Below, piece after piece: positions 9,471 to 18,443 of a DNA stretch of 64,000 nucleotides; position 1 is the stretch's first letter, and each line of letters starts with the position of its first letter. Source of the stretch: Pseudomonadota bacterium (GTDB taxonomy: Bacteria; Myxococcota_A; Polyangia; Polyangiales; Polyangiaceae); contig JAEXCN010000113.1 of assembly GCA_023402175.1 (NCBI GenBank), forward strand, positions 1-64,000, in the 5' to 3' direction. A model generated the notes under the pieces. The model saw only the letters and a list, made by a program, of their open reading frames with translations. It did not search any database and was not told where the DNA came from. Made by a program: the position numbers and the translations under genes.

Positions 9471-10664
9471 GTGAAGTCCATACGACTACTCATGCGAATT
9501 CCAGTCGTCGTCGTCGCCGTCGGGCTCGGTGCGCTCCTCGCTCCCGCGGGTTGCGCCTCGCACTCCGACGAGCTCCTCGGCGTCGAACGCGCGCGCGACG
9601 CCTCGCTCCAGTTCAACGCGGACGCCGGAACCGGCGCGTGCGAGGACGACGCGGGCTGCACCGACGCTGCTCTCGTCGAATATTGCCCTTCGACGCGCTG
9701 CCCCTTCCCGTACACGACGTGCCGCTATTCGAAGTTCTCGTGCGAGGTGGACCTCGGGTCGGACGCCCGCAACTGCGGGGGATGCGGGCAAGAGTGCCCC
9801 TCGAACCGGGCCCGCGCCGAGTTCAGCTGCGTCGAGGGTCGCTGCGCGATGTCGTGCAAGCAAGGCTTCGTCGACTGCAACGGTCTTCTCGACGACGACT
9901 GTGAGGTCAAGCTCGGAACGAACGAGAACTGCAGCGCCTGCGGCGACCGCTGCACCGATCCCGACAAGCCGTGCATCGTCGACCGTGGATCCCAAAAGGC
10001 GAAGTGCGGGTGTGATGCCGGGCTCACGCACTGCGAAGAAGGCTGCGTCGACACGCAGAACGCCGACGATCATTGCGGGGCATGCGACGTCGTGTGCGAC
10101 CCGAGCGGCGGCGGAAAACCGGCACCGCCACCTCACATGCACTACGGCTGCGGCGGCGGCACCTGCGACAAGCTGAAGTGCGATTCCTACTACGCCAACT
10201 GCGACGGCGATCTGGAGAACGGATGCGAGGTTTACCTGCTGTCGCTGTCGACGTGCGGGTCGTGCAGCACGGCGTGTGATGCCAATCAGCGCTGCGAGCT
10301 GGACCGCGAGGGCCATCCCGTGTGCATGTGCCCGAAGGGCAAGACGCGCTGCGGAACGCTCTGCGTCGATCTGAACACGGAGCCGCGACACTGCGGGGGC
10401 TGTGACTACGACTGCACGCACATTCATCGCGTCAGGGACAACAGCTACGCGCTCTGCACGTACGGCACGTGCGGATCTACCTGTCTCGCCGGATACGCGG
10501 ACTGCAACGACGACGTCGAGGACGGCTGCGAGACGCTCGTCCGAGCCGATCCCGAGAACTGCGGCGCGTGCGGAAACAAGTGTGCTGCCGGACAGGCCTG
10601 CGCCGGTGGACAGTGCGTCGTCGAACCGTGTTCCTCGATCCCGGAAGAGGCGGTGGCACAATGA
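9471..10664 (+). CDS. Cys-rich repeat lipoprotein (cassette A)
   Basis: 397 residues from GTG 9471; ATG 9492 also fits. The signal peptide ends in lipobox PAGC. The mature part has about six Cys-rich units of the form NCGxCGxxC (NCGGCGQECP, NCSACGDRCTD, HCGACDVVCD, TCGSCSTACD, HCGGCDYDCT, NCGACGNKCA), each followed by a second Cys pair and segments such as DCNGLLDDDCEV and YADCNDDVEDGCE. Such proteins are frequent in Polyangia, and their disulfide-rich repeats suggest a rigid surface stalk. Function is not known. It overlaps the next gene by ATGA. Its counterpart is 22388-23611. Confidence 0.85.
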   Translation: MKSIRLLMRIPVVVVAVGLGALLAPAGCASHSDELLGVERARDASLQFNADAGTGACEDDAGCTDAALVEYCPSTRCPFPYTTCRYSKFSCEVDLGSDARNCGGCGQECPSNRARAEFSCVEGRCAMSCKQGFVDCNGLLDDDCEVKLGTNENCSACGDRCTDPDKPCIVDRGSQKAKCGCDAGLTHCEEGCVDTQNADDHCGACDVVCDPSGGGKPAPPPHMHYGCGGGTCDKLKCDSYYANCDGDLENGCEVYLLSLSTCGSCSTACDANQRCELDREGHPVCMCPKGKTRCGTLCVDLNTEPRHCGGCDYDCTHIHRVRDNSYALCTYGTCGSTCLAGYADCNDDVEDGCETLVRADPENCGACGNKCAAGQACAGGQCVVEPCSSIPEEAVAQ

Positions 10665-11863
10665 ACACGCGTCCTCTCGCGCTCTGCGCGATGCTCGCCG
10701 CCGTTGGCTCCGCGGCGACCGGTTTTCTCGCGTGCGCCACGGACGGAGGCGTTGCCGCTGACGGCCCGCCGGACGACGGAACGCGGCTCGAAGGCGACGC
10801 TGGAGGCGCTGCCGATGCGCTCGCCGAGGCTGCCGTCGATCCGGATCCATGCTTGCCGGGTGCGCTCTGTCCGGGTGGTCCGTTCACGGCGACAGGGACA
10901 GGACTTCCTCTCGACCGCCGCGCGCGGATCAACGTCATCCGCGGACGTTCCGCCACCGACGTCTGGGTCGGCGGTGCAAGCGGTGCAGTCGCGCGTTTCG
11001 ACGGCCAGGCCTGGACGCGATCCGATCTCGGTGCGAACGCGGCGGTACGCGTCCTCTGGCTTCGCGCCGCGGAGGAGATCGCCATCGCCTCGGCATCGAG
11101 CTTCTTCGTGCGCGGTCTATCGCCGTTCGACGGAGGCCCACCCCCGTCTCCGGGCGGCTGGATCGCGTACGGCAAACCTGCGGCTCCGAACTATCCGGGG
11201 ATGCCGACGTCGGGCTGGGGGTCTCCTGCTGCCGAATGGTTCTGGCTCACGACGCTGCAGCTCGACGAAAGCTCCGGGACCGGAAGCAACGGGCTCTGGC
11301 GAGTCCGCGTGGACCCTTCGACCGACGCGCTCGCGATCGAAAATCCGCTCCCGGACGGAGACTGCGCGCAGCTCAATTGCACGCGCATGATGAGCGTCCA
11401 CGGCATTTCGGACGGCGATCTGTGGGCGGTCGGCATGAACGGGGCTGCGATTCACGTGACCTCGGCGCAGAGCGAGATCCCCGTCATCACGCCCGTCAAC
11501 AGCGTGACGCGGTCGACGCTCAACGGAGTGTGGGCGGCGTCGACGAACGACGTCTGGGCCGTCGGTGCGGGCGGCATCATCCGGCACTACACCGGCGATC
11601 GCTTCCAGTGGGACGTCGTGACGGACGTCGACGTCGACGAGGGCATCTCGCTCAACGCGGTGTGGGGGACGTCATCGAGCGACGTCTGGGTGGTCGGCGA
11701 CCGCGCGCTCGTCCTTCACTACGACGGCAAGCAATGGTCACACGTGCCCGTCGGCGGCCTCGAGGGCCTCCGGCCCAATCTGTACTCGGTCTGGACCGCC
11801 GAACCGGGGCACGTCTGGATCGGCGGCGAGGGCACCGTCCTTTCGATCGGAGGTAAACCATGA
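10661..11863 (+). CDS. VWG-repeat (beta-propeller-like) lipoprotein 1 (cassette A)
   Basis: 400 residues from ATG 10661, which overlaps the previous stop by four bases; this sets the start well inside a longer open frame. The lipobox is FLAC. After an Asp/Ala/Gly-rich tether, short repeats of the type W-x(5-7)-DVWAVG-x-GG-x-hydrophobic-HY-G recur (VWAASTNDVWAVGAGGIIRHY, VWGTSSSDVWVVGDRALVLHY, VWTAEPGHVWIGGEGTVL). Such repeats suggest propeller blades that bind ligands or partners on the cell surface. Counterpart: 21144-22391 (415 residues). Confidence 0.83.
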   Translation: MNTRPLALCAMLAAVGSAATGFLACATDGGVAADGPPDDGTRLEGDAGGAADALAEAAVDPDPCLPGALCPGGPFTATGTGLPLDRRARINVIRGRSATDVWVGGASGAVARFDGQAWTRSDLGANAAVRVLWLRAAEEIAIASASSFFVRGLSPFDGGPPPSPGGWIAYGKPAAPNYPGMPTSGWGSPAAEWFWLTTLQLDESSGTGSNGLWRVRVDPSTDALAIENPLPDGDCAQLNCTRMMSVHGISDGDLWAVGMNGAAIHVTSAQSEIPVITPVNSVTRSTLNGVWAASTNDVWAVGAGGIIRHYTGDRFQWDVVTDVDVDEGISLNAVWGTSSSDVWVVGDRALVLHYDGKQWSHVPVGGLEGLRPNLYSVWTAEPGHVWIGGEGTVLSIGGKP

Positions 11864-13140
11864 GGCATCCCTTGACTCTCCTCGGATGCGCGTCCGTCCT
11901 GGTCACGGGAGCGCTCCAGGCGTGCGCCGGGGCCGATGCGGACCCGGCCGAGGTCGGCCCGGTGGCCGAGCCCGACGAAGCGGGCAAGTTGCCGGCGTTC
12001 GATGCCGACGTCCCGGAGCGCCGTGAGCCGGATGCGTTTCCCGAGCCGGAACGATGCAGCCCTGCCGGCTGGTGCGAGGTGTCTCCGCCCGAGTACGGGA
12101 GCTACACGCTGCAGTTCAACGGCATCTGGCCGCTGACCGATCGCGCATTCATCTACGGGCGGAGCATCACGTCCGACAACGCGAGCACTCTGCCCCCCGT
12201 GCTGCTCGAATGGGATTACGCGAGCAAGACCTTCACGCGGATCGACGACGGTCGCCACACCTGGAACCAAGGCAACATCAGCGGCGTCTTTGCTCCGAAC
12301 AAGGACGAGGTCTATTACGTCTCGAATCGATTCGGGGTGACCGGCGGCGAGGTCTATCACGGTCACCGGCCGTTGCCGCCGGCCACGGAATGGTCGTGGA
12401 CGACGCGCCAGCTCGGATGCTCGGCGCGTCTCCTCTCGATGATCTGGGGGACCGGGTCCGACGTCTACATCGCCGGCTGCAAGAAGATCTTCCGCCATTC
12501 GCCCGATGGAGGCGACGGCGGGACGGAGACGTGGGTCGAGGACCTCGTCGAGACCGACTCCACGGCCGATCTCACCGGGATCGCCGGTACGGGCCCCGAC
12601 AACGTCTGGTTCTACGGAACGAAGACGAGATGTCCGTACGTCCTTCGAAAGACCGCCACCGGCTACGAGCGCGTCGCCGAGAGCATCTGGAGCGCCACCG
12701 AGCGCAGGTGCCAGTCGAAGGACGGACTCCTCGCCTTCGACGGCTATCCGACGGCCGGCGTCGATCATCCGATCGGCGTCGCGGCATCGGGCGAGCTGCT
12801 CGTCCTCAGTCTCGATCGAAAAGTGCTCGCGCGGATCGGCCCAGCCGATGCAGGCGGATACACGATCGCATACGCAAGCCCGCTCCCGACGGTGCCCGAG
12901 GGCATCACACTGTCGCGGGTCTGGGGCGGCGACGACGGCGCGCTCTGGTTCATCACCAACGAGAACAGCATCCTCCGCGCGACCGACGTCTGGACCGATG
13001 CCGGCGCGTCCATCCAGTACTCCACGCTCGCCAGGAACGGCGCACCGAACGACAAGCCGCTCACGGTCCTTCGTGGGACCTCGACCTCGAACCTTTGGGC
13101 GATAGGGGAATACCGTGCGTTTCACAAGTCGACGCCTTGA
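11860..13140 (+). CDS. VWG-repeat lipoprotein 2 (cassette A)
   Basis: 426 residues, start overlapping the preceding stop as ATGA. Signal peptide with lipobox LQAC, then a short acidic tether and a two-Cys motif (CSPAGWCEV). Propeller-like repeats are present but more diverged than in the upstream gene: IWGTGSDVYIAGC, IAGTGPDNVWFYG, VWGGDDGALWFIT and LRGTSTSNLWAIG. Its partner in cassette B is the 425-residue product of 19870-21147, at the same place in the order. Surface location inferred; ligand unknown. Confidence 0.82.
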   Translation: MRHPLTLLGCASVLVTGALQACAGADADPAEVGPVAEPDEAGKLPAFDADVPERREPDAFPEPERCSPAGWCEVSPPEYGSYTLQFNGIWPLTDRAFIYGRSITSDNASTLPPVLLEWDYASKTFTRIDDGRHTWNQGNISGVFAPNKDEVYYVSNRFGVTGGEVYHGHRPLPPATEWSWTTRQLGCSARLLSMIWGTGSDVYIAGCKKIFRHSPDGGDGGTETWVEDLVETDSTADLTGIAGTGPDNVWFYGTKTRCPYVLRKTATGYERVAESIWSATERRCQSKDGLLAFDGYPTAGVDHPIGVAASGELLVLSLDRKVLARIGPADAGGYTIAYASPLPTVPEGITLSRVWGGDDGALWFITNENSILRATDVWTDAGASIQYSTLARNGAPNDKPLTVLRGTSTSNLWAIGEYRAFHKSTP

Positions 13141-13147
13141 TCGACAC

Positions 13148-14512
13148 ATGAGGCCTGCCTTCGTCGTCGCGCTCACCGCGACGGTCGCCGCCGCCGTGAC
13201 GAGCTGCGGGAGCGGGAAAGAAGCTCCGAGCAGCCCCGACCCGGACGCCGCCGTTTCCGAGGCCGGGCCCGACTCCGTGCCCGAAGAGGCGGCCGCGCCG
13301 ATCGACGCGGGGGCCGATGCTCCGGATGCCGAATGGGACTTCGATGCGGCGCCTCGAACGGTCGTGTGCAGCTCGGAGCCCTGCGCGACGGCGCTGACGA
13401 CGACGCTGATCGAAGGCTATTGCGCGCTGCTTCAGGACGGCACCGTCGCATGCTGGGGCCAGAACCTTCACGGGGAGCTCGGGCGCGGCATCGCCGCGAC
13501 GCCCTACGCGAAGGCGACGCCCGAACGCGTCGTTGGTCTCTCGAACGTCGCCGAGCTGGAACACACGTGCGCGATCGATCGGAGCCACGAGACGTGGTGT
13601 TGGGGTCGAAGCGCGTACTTCCGGGATTCGGAGGACCCCGTCGTGGAGGCCAAGGTCGTATGGGACCCCGTGAAGGTTCCGATCGCTGCTCCGACGACGC
13701 TCGCGCCGACGAACTACAACTACGGATCACGCGTGGAAGCCACCACGTGCGCCGTGCTCGACGGAGGGCTCGTCTGCTGGGGGACGAACGGCCACGCCCA
13801 GCTCGAACCCGGCCCCGAAGCGACGTCTTCCTGGGAACCGTCCACGCCGCTTCCCCCGAGGACGATGGAGCTGCCGCCGGGAGCGCCGATCCGAACGGTG
13901 GCCCTCGGGCGCGCCACGCTCGTCCTTCGCGAGGACGGCACGCTCCTCAGCTGGGGAAACAGCACGGCGATCGGTCGCCTCTCTTCGCTCTCACCCGATC
14001 CGTATCCGCAGCCGATCGCGCTCTCGGACGTGTCGGCGATCGACGTGAACGATCTCGGTGCCTGCGCCATCTCCAGGGGAGTCGCGTACTGCTGGGGACC
14101 GCCGTTCTTCCCGAACGCGCCCTACAGCGAGGGGCCGCTCGCACGTGCGCTGCCCGAACCCATCGCGACGCCGGAACCGCTCGTCCAGATCGCGACGAGC
14201 AGCGGCAGCAACAACTCATTCCCGCAGCGTGGCTGCGGCGTTGGCGTGTCGGGCGCCGTCTACTGCTGGGGCAACAACTTCTTCGGTCAAGCGGGCGATG
14301 GGAAGACGGACGTGTCGAGCAAGGAACGTGAAGCCGTGAAGGTCGTCGGGCTTCCGGCGCCGGCGGCACGAGTAAAGGCGACGTCCAAGTCGACGTGTGC
14401 GCTCCTCACGACCGGCAAGGTCTACTGCTGGGGCGATTCCACCGACGGACAGCTCGGGAATGGAGTCTTCGGCGGCCTCAGCCCGACGCCGGTGGAGGCA
14501 AAGTTGCCATGA
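13148..14512 (+). CDS. RCC1-repeat lipoprotein (cassette A)
   Basis: 454 residues from ATG 13148; a GTG at 13115 would overlap the upstream gene. Signal peptide with lipobox VTSC, then an Asp/Ala-rich tether. About seven RCC1-type repeats follow, each with Cys-Ala-L and CWG signatures (CALLQDGTVACWGQNLHGELG, CAVLDGGLVCWGTNGHAQLE, CALLTTGKVYCWGDSTDGQLG). This predicts a seven-bladed propeller with an extra disulfide in most blades. The eukaryotic RCC1 exchange function is not implied. Counterpart: 18440-19873. Confidence 0.87.
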   Translation: MRPAFVVALTATVAAAVTSCGSGKEAPSSPDPDAAVSEAGPDSVPEEAAAPIDAGADAPDAEWDFDAAPRTVVCSSEPCATALTTTLIEGYCALLQDGTVACWGQNLHGELGRGIAATPYAKATPERVVGLSNVAELEHTCAIDRSHETWCWGRSAYFRDSEDPVVEAKVVWDPVKVPIAAPTTLAPTNYNYGSRVEATTCAVLDGGLVCWGTNGHAQLEPGPEATSSWEPSTPLPPRTMELPPGAPIRTVALGRATLVLREDGTLLSWGNSTAIGRLSSLSPDPYPQPIALSDVSAIDVNDLGACAISRGVAYCWGPPFFPNAPYSEGPLARALPEPIATPEPLVQIATSSGSNNSFPQRGCGVGVSGAVYCWGNNFFGQAGDGKTDVSSKEREAVKVVGLPAPAARVKATSKSTCALLTTGKVYCWGDSTDGQLGNGVFGGLSPTPVEAKLP

Positions 14513-16353
14513 GCCGTAGTCTCTCTCTCGGTCACATCTTCTCCGCGCGTCGTGTCGCGCCCGTCCTTTGCGCGCTCGGCCTCTCCGCCGTGAGCGTCGC
14601 AGCCTGCGGCGAGCAGAGGTCGGGACAGTTCGGGAGCCCGAATGACGTCGGATTCGAGCAAGACGCGTCTACCGACGCCGCGTCGTGTCCGCTGCGCTGT
14701 TCGCTCGACGGCCGCTCCGTCATGCGATCTTGCAGCGGCGAGACCGTCGAGACGTGCCCGGCGGAGCTCGCATGCGGTGCCGGCAGATGCCAGGAGCCCT
14801 GCGCGGCAGCCGCAGCCGACCAGAGCTCGAACGGCTGCGAGTTCTATCTTCAGCCGCCGCGGTTCCGGAAGTCGATCGCCGACCAAGGCTGCTACGCCGC
14901 CTACGTCGTGAACACGTCGAACGCGCCCGTCGACGTCGCGGTCGAGCTCGGAGGAGAACGCCTCGATCTGTCGAAGGCACTCTTTACGATGGTGCCGGGC
15001 AAGGCCACGCTCGTCCCCCACGTCGGACCCATCGGGGTCGGTGAGGCGGCCGTCGTGTTCCTCTCCGACCTCGACCCGTCGAATCCCGTTCAAGGCACGG
15101 ACGGGGCGACCCGCTGTCCCGAAGGCGTCGTCCCTGCGACGTTCAAGGACGCACTCCCCGACGGCACGGGCTTCGGAAGCGCGTTTCGGCTCCAGACGAC
15201 AGCGCCCGTCAACCTGTCTGCGATCTATCCCTTCGGCGGAGCCTCGAGCTTTGCCCCGACGGCGACGCTCCTCCTGCCGGTTCCGTCATGGGGAACGGAG
15301 CACATGCTCGTCAACGCTTGGTCCCGCTGGACCGTGCCGCTGGCCGAAGGCAAGGGCTGGCCGGGCGTCCAGATCGTCGCGGCCGAGGACGATACCGAGA
15401 TCACGATCCGTCCCACGCATTCGATCGAGGATGGCGCGGACTTCATCGGCGCTCCTGCGAAGCTGCCCGCGACGTACCGGCTCTCGCGCGGACAGGTCTT
15501 GCAGCTCCTGCAAGCGGAGGAGCTCACAGGGAGCATCGTGACGTCGACCAAGCCGACGAGCACCTTCGGCGGACACGAACAGCTCTTCGTCCCCTCCAAC
15601 CGTGGCGTGGCCGACTTCGCGCAGCAGCAGATCCCGCCGTTCAAGCAATGGGGCTCCGAATACGTCGCCGTGGGCTACCGCCCGCGGCTCGGCGACGAGC
15701 GCGAGCCCGTGCCGTACCGCATCCTCGCTGCACGTGACGGGACGCGCCTCGACTACGACCCCGTCGTGCCCGTCGGCGCACCGATCGCGATGTCCGCCGG
15801 TGAGGTCGTGACCTTCTACGGCCGCATCGGCGAGCCGTTCGTCGTCCGCTCGCAGGACGCGGATCACCCGATCTACCTGGCCGCGTACATGACCGGGGGC
15901 GACTCGCCCGGACCTGACGATCCTCTCCCCAACTGGAACGCCAAGGGCCAAGGCGATCCCGAGTTCGTCAACGTCATCCCTGCCGGCCAGTATCTGAGCT
16001 CGTACAGCTTCTTCGCCGACCCGACCTACGACGAGACATCACTCGTCATCGTGCGCGCGAAGACCGGAGACCAGTTCAAGGACGTTTGGCTCGAGTGCGC
16101 GGGCAACCTGCCCGACTTCAAACCGATCGGGACGCGAGGCCAATACGAGTACACGCGTGTCGATCTGATCCGGAGCGGCGGACCCGGCCAGGCCTTCGGG
16201 CCCAGCGTCTGCAAGAGCGGCCTCCAGCGCATGAAGAGCGAGGGGCCGTTCACCGCGACGCTCTGGGGTTGGGCTCCGTACGCGAGCTACGCGTACCCCG
16301 GCGGCATGGCCCAGCGGACGCTCTCCGACGCGCCGCTCGCTCCGGTCCACTGA
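14509..16353 (+). CDS. IgGFc-binding-type lipoprotein, last gene of cassette A
   Basis: 614 residues from ATG 14509, overlapping the RCC1 stop by four bases. Lipobox VAAC. Cysteines in the first 130 residues (CPLRCSLDG, CPAELACGAGRCQEPC) precede a large beta-rich domain with IgGFc_binding family signatures: GCYAAYVVNTS, PTATLLLPVPSWG, VQIVAAEDDTEITIRPT, YRLSRGQVLQLLQ, QQIPPFKQWGSEYVAV and PFVVRSQDADHP. In animals this domain occurs in mucus proteins; in bacteria it is usually on surface proteins of unknown partner. An adhesin role is an inference. It ends 22 bases before an inverted copy of the 138-bp repeat. Confidence 0.87.
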   Translation: MSRSLSLGHIFSARRVAPVLCALGLSAVSVAACGEQRSGQFGSPNDVGFEQDASTDAASCPLRCSLDGRSVMRSCSGETVETCPAELACGAGRCQEPCAAAAADQSSNGCEFYLQPPRFRKSIADQGCYAAYVVNTSNAPVDVAVELGGERLDLSKALFTMVPGKATLVPHVGPIGVGEAAVVFLSDLDPSNPVQGTDGATRCPEGVVPATFKDALPDGTGFGSAFRLQTTAPVNLSAIYPFGGASSFAPTATLLLPVPSWGTEHMLVNAWSRWTVPLAEGKGWPGVQIVAAEDDTEITIRPTHSIEDGADFIGAPAKLPATYRLSRGQVLQLLQAEELTGSIVTSTKPTSTFGGHEQLFVPSNRGVADFAQQQIPPFKQWGSEYVAVGYRPRLGDEREPVPYRILAARDGTRLDYDPVVPVGAPIAMSAGEVVTFYGRIGEPFVVRSQDADHPIYLAAYMTGGDSPGPDDPLPNWNAKGQGDPEFVNVIPAGQYLSSYSFFADPTYDETSLVIVRAKTGDQFKDVWLECAGNLPDFKPIGTRGQYEYTRVDLIRSGGPGQAFGPSVCKSGLQRMKSEGPFTATLWGWAPYASYAYPGGMAQRTLSDAPLAPVH

Positions 16354-16375
16354 CGACGGCGAGCGCCACGGGCGT

Positions 16376-16513
16376 CCGCGCGATGGCCGCGGGGACGCGT
16401 CCCCTGGCGTCGAGCAAGAGGCAAGCGCTCGCCCGCGTGTTGCCCAGTTGAGTCAACCAGGAAACAAGCGCCGCGTCTCCCGCCGGGCCGATGCGAAAAA
16501 AGAAAGCGGCCCC
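16376..16513 (-). repeat. 138-bp repeat, copy 2 (inverted partner 1164-1300)
   Basis: Reverse complement of 1164-1300 with about nine in ten positions equal, including the hairpin with core GGTTGACTCAACTGGGCAAC. It lies in the 287-bp gap where cassettes A and B converge. On the minus strand it follows the last gene of B by 127 bases, much as copy 1 follows the last gene of D by 75. The rest of the gap shows only a weak GAGCC/GGCTC hairpin. Confidence 0.85.
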
Positions 16514-16640
16514 TCGTGCGCCATGCGCGCTTGCGGCCTGTAGTGCCTTCGTACAACAGTCCTAGCGCCAGGTAGCGATCCGGCCTCGTGCGCCTTCCCG
16601 TGACCCTGATGGATCACATCGAGGAGCCGCGGGCTCTTCG

Positions 16641-18443
16641 CTATTTGACGACCGGCGGCTTCGCTTGGTGGATCGGCCGGAGGCCCGTGCCGCCGACGTA
16701 CCCGTAGCTCGCGTCCGGAGCCACTCCCCACACGGTGATCGCGAAGGGTCCGTCGCTCGAGGCGACATGGCGCCCGTAACCGCATTCTCCCTTCGCGAAC
16801 TTCTGGGGTAGGAACCCGCTCGTCAGCTTGACCCACGCGAACTCGTACTGGCCGCTCGATCCGAGAGGCTGGAAGTCGCCGACCTCTCCACCGCACTCGA
16901 GCTCGACGGGCATGAAGCCCTTCGCCGTCTTGCGGCGCACCAGCGTGAGCGCCGTTTCGGGATACGCGAAGTCGGCGAAGAACACGTAGCGGTCGAGGTA
17001 TTGAGCTGCTGCAGGAACGTTCACGAAGTCGGCATCTCCGGCGATGCGCCTTCCCGTTCCGCCGCCGTAGTTTGCGCTCGTCATGTACACGTTGACGTGG
17101 AACGGGTGCTTCGCATCCTGGCTCCTCACGACGAAGAGCTGGTCGGTGATGAAGCTCACCGACTGCCCCGCATCGAGCATCTCCGGCGCGTTGAGGGGCG
17201 GTGATGGGTCATACGTCAGCTTCGTGCCGTCCACGGCTCCGACGATCGTGTAGGGGACCTTCTCGCGGATGTCGGCCGAGAAACTCGCGATGCGCGGCGC
17301 GAACGGCACGACGGCGTACTCCGTGCCCCAGTGCTCGAACGGCGGGAGCTGTTGCTGGAGGACGTCGCAATAGGGCGTAGGCAGCTCCGTGCACTCGGAG
17401 CCGCCGAAGACAGCGACCGGCTTGGTGGTCTCGATCGGGCTACCCGTCATCGAGCGTTGGAGGAACTGCAAGACTTGGCCCTTCGACAGCTTCCACGTCT
17501 GCGTCACACCGGCCGTCGCTCCAGCGATATTGCCAGCCGCAATGACCTCGACGTTCGGACGAATGCTGACGTCGGTGTCATCCTCGTTTGCGATGATCTG
17601 GAGCGACCGCCTCCTCTTCGTCACGCCGAAGTTGTCCGGGCTCACTGCGATGTAGTTCTGCGTCCACGAGGAGACGGGGAGCAGAAGGGTCGCCGTCGGG
17701 ATCTGGGATGGGGCGCCGCCGTAGGGATAGATCGAGTAGGCCGAGACGGGGGCGTCGGTCGTAATGCGGAAGGCCTTCGTGATCCCTGTGCCGTTGATCA
17801 TCGGGTCGAAGAGCAGCGCAGGAGTGACCGTCGGCGGGCATCGCGCGGATGGATCCGAGTAGTACCCATCGTCGTGCGAGAAGAACACGATCGCGACCTC
17901 CCCCGACGAGAGCGGACCTTCGAGACGCGTGTACACCGGATCCTGACCGTTCTGCTTGACGGTGTAGATCGCGCTCGAGATGTCCAGGGGATCGATCCCG
18001 TGCTGGGCCGAGATCGTCACGGACCGGTCCCAGGTGTTCGCGATCATCGCCGCGAAGCACCCTCCCGTCAGGTCGACTTTGTTGATGGGCGGAACCGTCC
18101 AGAAATCGCAGCCGGCCGATCCTTTCGTCAGGGCCGCCGCCGTGCATGCGTCGACGCACGTGCCGTTGCCGCAGCCTTGATCGGCGCTGCACTGCTTGAC
18201 GACGGTCTCGGCTCCCTCGCACCCGTCGAGCACCTGCTTGAGGTCGCGAGAGCAGTGGATCCCGCAGTTCGGCGGCGGCTGCTGCGCGTCCTGCATCTCT
18301 CCCGCATCGGCGGGATCCGGCAAGAGCGAAGGCGGATCCTTGCCGAAGCCCTCGCGGGTCGAGCACGCGACGATCGCGAGGGCGACGGCACTCGTGCAGA
18401 CGAGACCGGGAAGCAAGCGAATGGAACGGCCCGAGCTTTTCAT
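16641..18443 (-). CDS. IgGFc-binding-type lipoprotein, last gene of cassette B
   Basis: 600 residues, start overlapping the RCC1-type gene by ATGA. Signal peptide with lipobox IVAC. It is collinear with the product of 14509-16353: Cys-rich N-terminal segment (CGIHCSRDLKQVLDGCEG), then GCFAAMIANTWDRSV, TATLLLPVSSW, LQIIANEDDTDVSIRP, WKLSKGQVLQFLQ, QQLPPFEHWGTEYAVV and LFVVRSQDAKHPF. By eye the two are clearly homologous but well diverged, so the duplication is old. Surface adhesion is possible but not shown. Confidence 0.87.
   Translation of the reverse strand: MKSSGRSIRLLPGLVCTSAVALAIVACSTREGFGKDPPSLLPDPADAGEMQDAQQPPPNCGIHCSRDLKQVLDGCEGAETVVKQCSADQGCGNGTCVDACTAAALTKGSAGCDFWTVPPINKVDLTGGCFAAMIANTWDRSVTISAQHGIDPLDISSAIYTVKQNGQDPVYTRLEGPLSSGEVAIVFFSHDDGYYSDPSARCPPTVTPALLFDPMINGTGITKAFRITTDAPVSAYSIYPYGGAPSQIPTATLLLPVSSWTQNYIAVSPDNFGVTKRRRSLQIIANEDDTDVSIRPNVEVIAAGNIAGATAGVTQTWKLSKGQVLQFLQRSMTGSPIETTKPVAVFGGSECTELPTPYCDVLQQQLPPFEHWGTEYAVVPFAPRIASFSADIREKVPYTIVGAVDGTKLTYDPSPPLNAPEMLDAGQSVSFITDQLFVVRSQDAKHPFHVNVYMTSANYGGGTGRRIAGDADFVNVPAAAQYLDRYVFFADFAYPETALTLVRRKTAKGFMPVELECGGEVGDFQPLGSSGQYEFAWVKLTSGFLPQKFAKGECGYGRHVASSDGPFAITVWGVAPDASYGYVGGTGLRPIHQAKPPVVK

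Noticed and set aside
9471..10664. Tryptophan synthase label sometimes attached to NCGxCG repeat proteins
   Set aside because: There is no TIM-barrel or active-site motif; the chain is a Cys repeat lipoprotein.
13148..14512. Nucleotide-exchange factor role for the RCC1-type lipoproteins
   Set aside because: The repeats only indicate a propeller fold; the proteins are exported lipoproteins.
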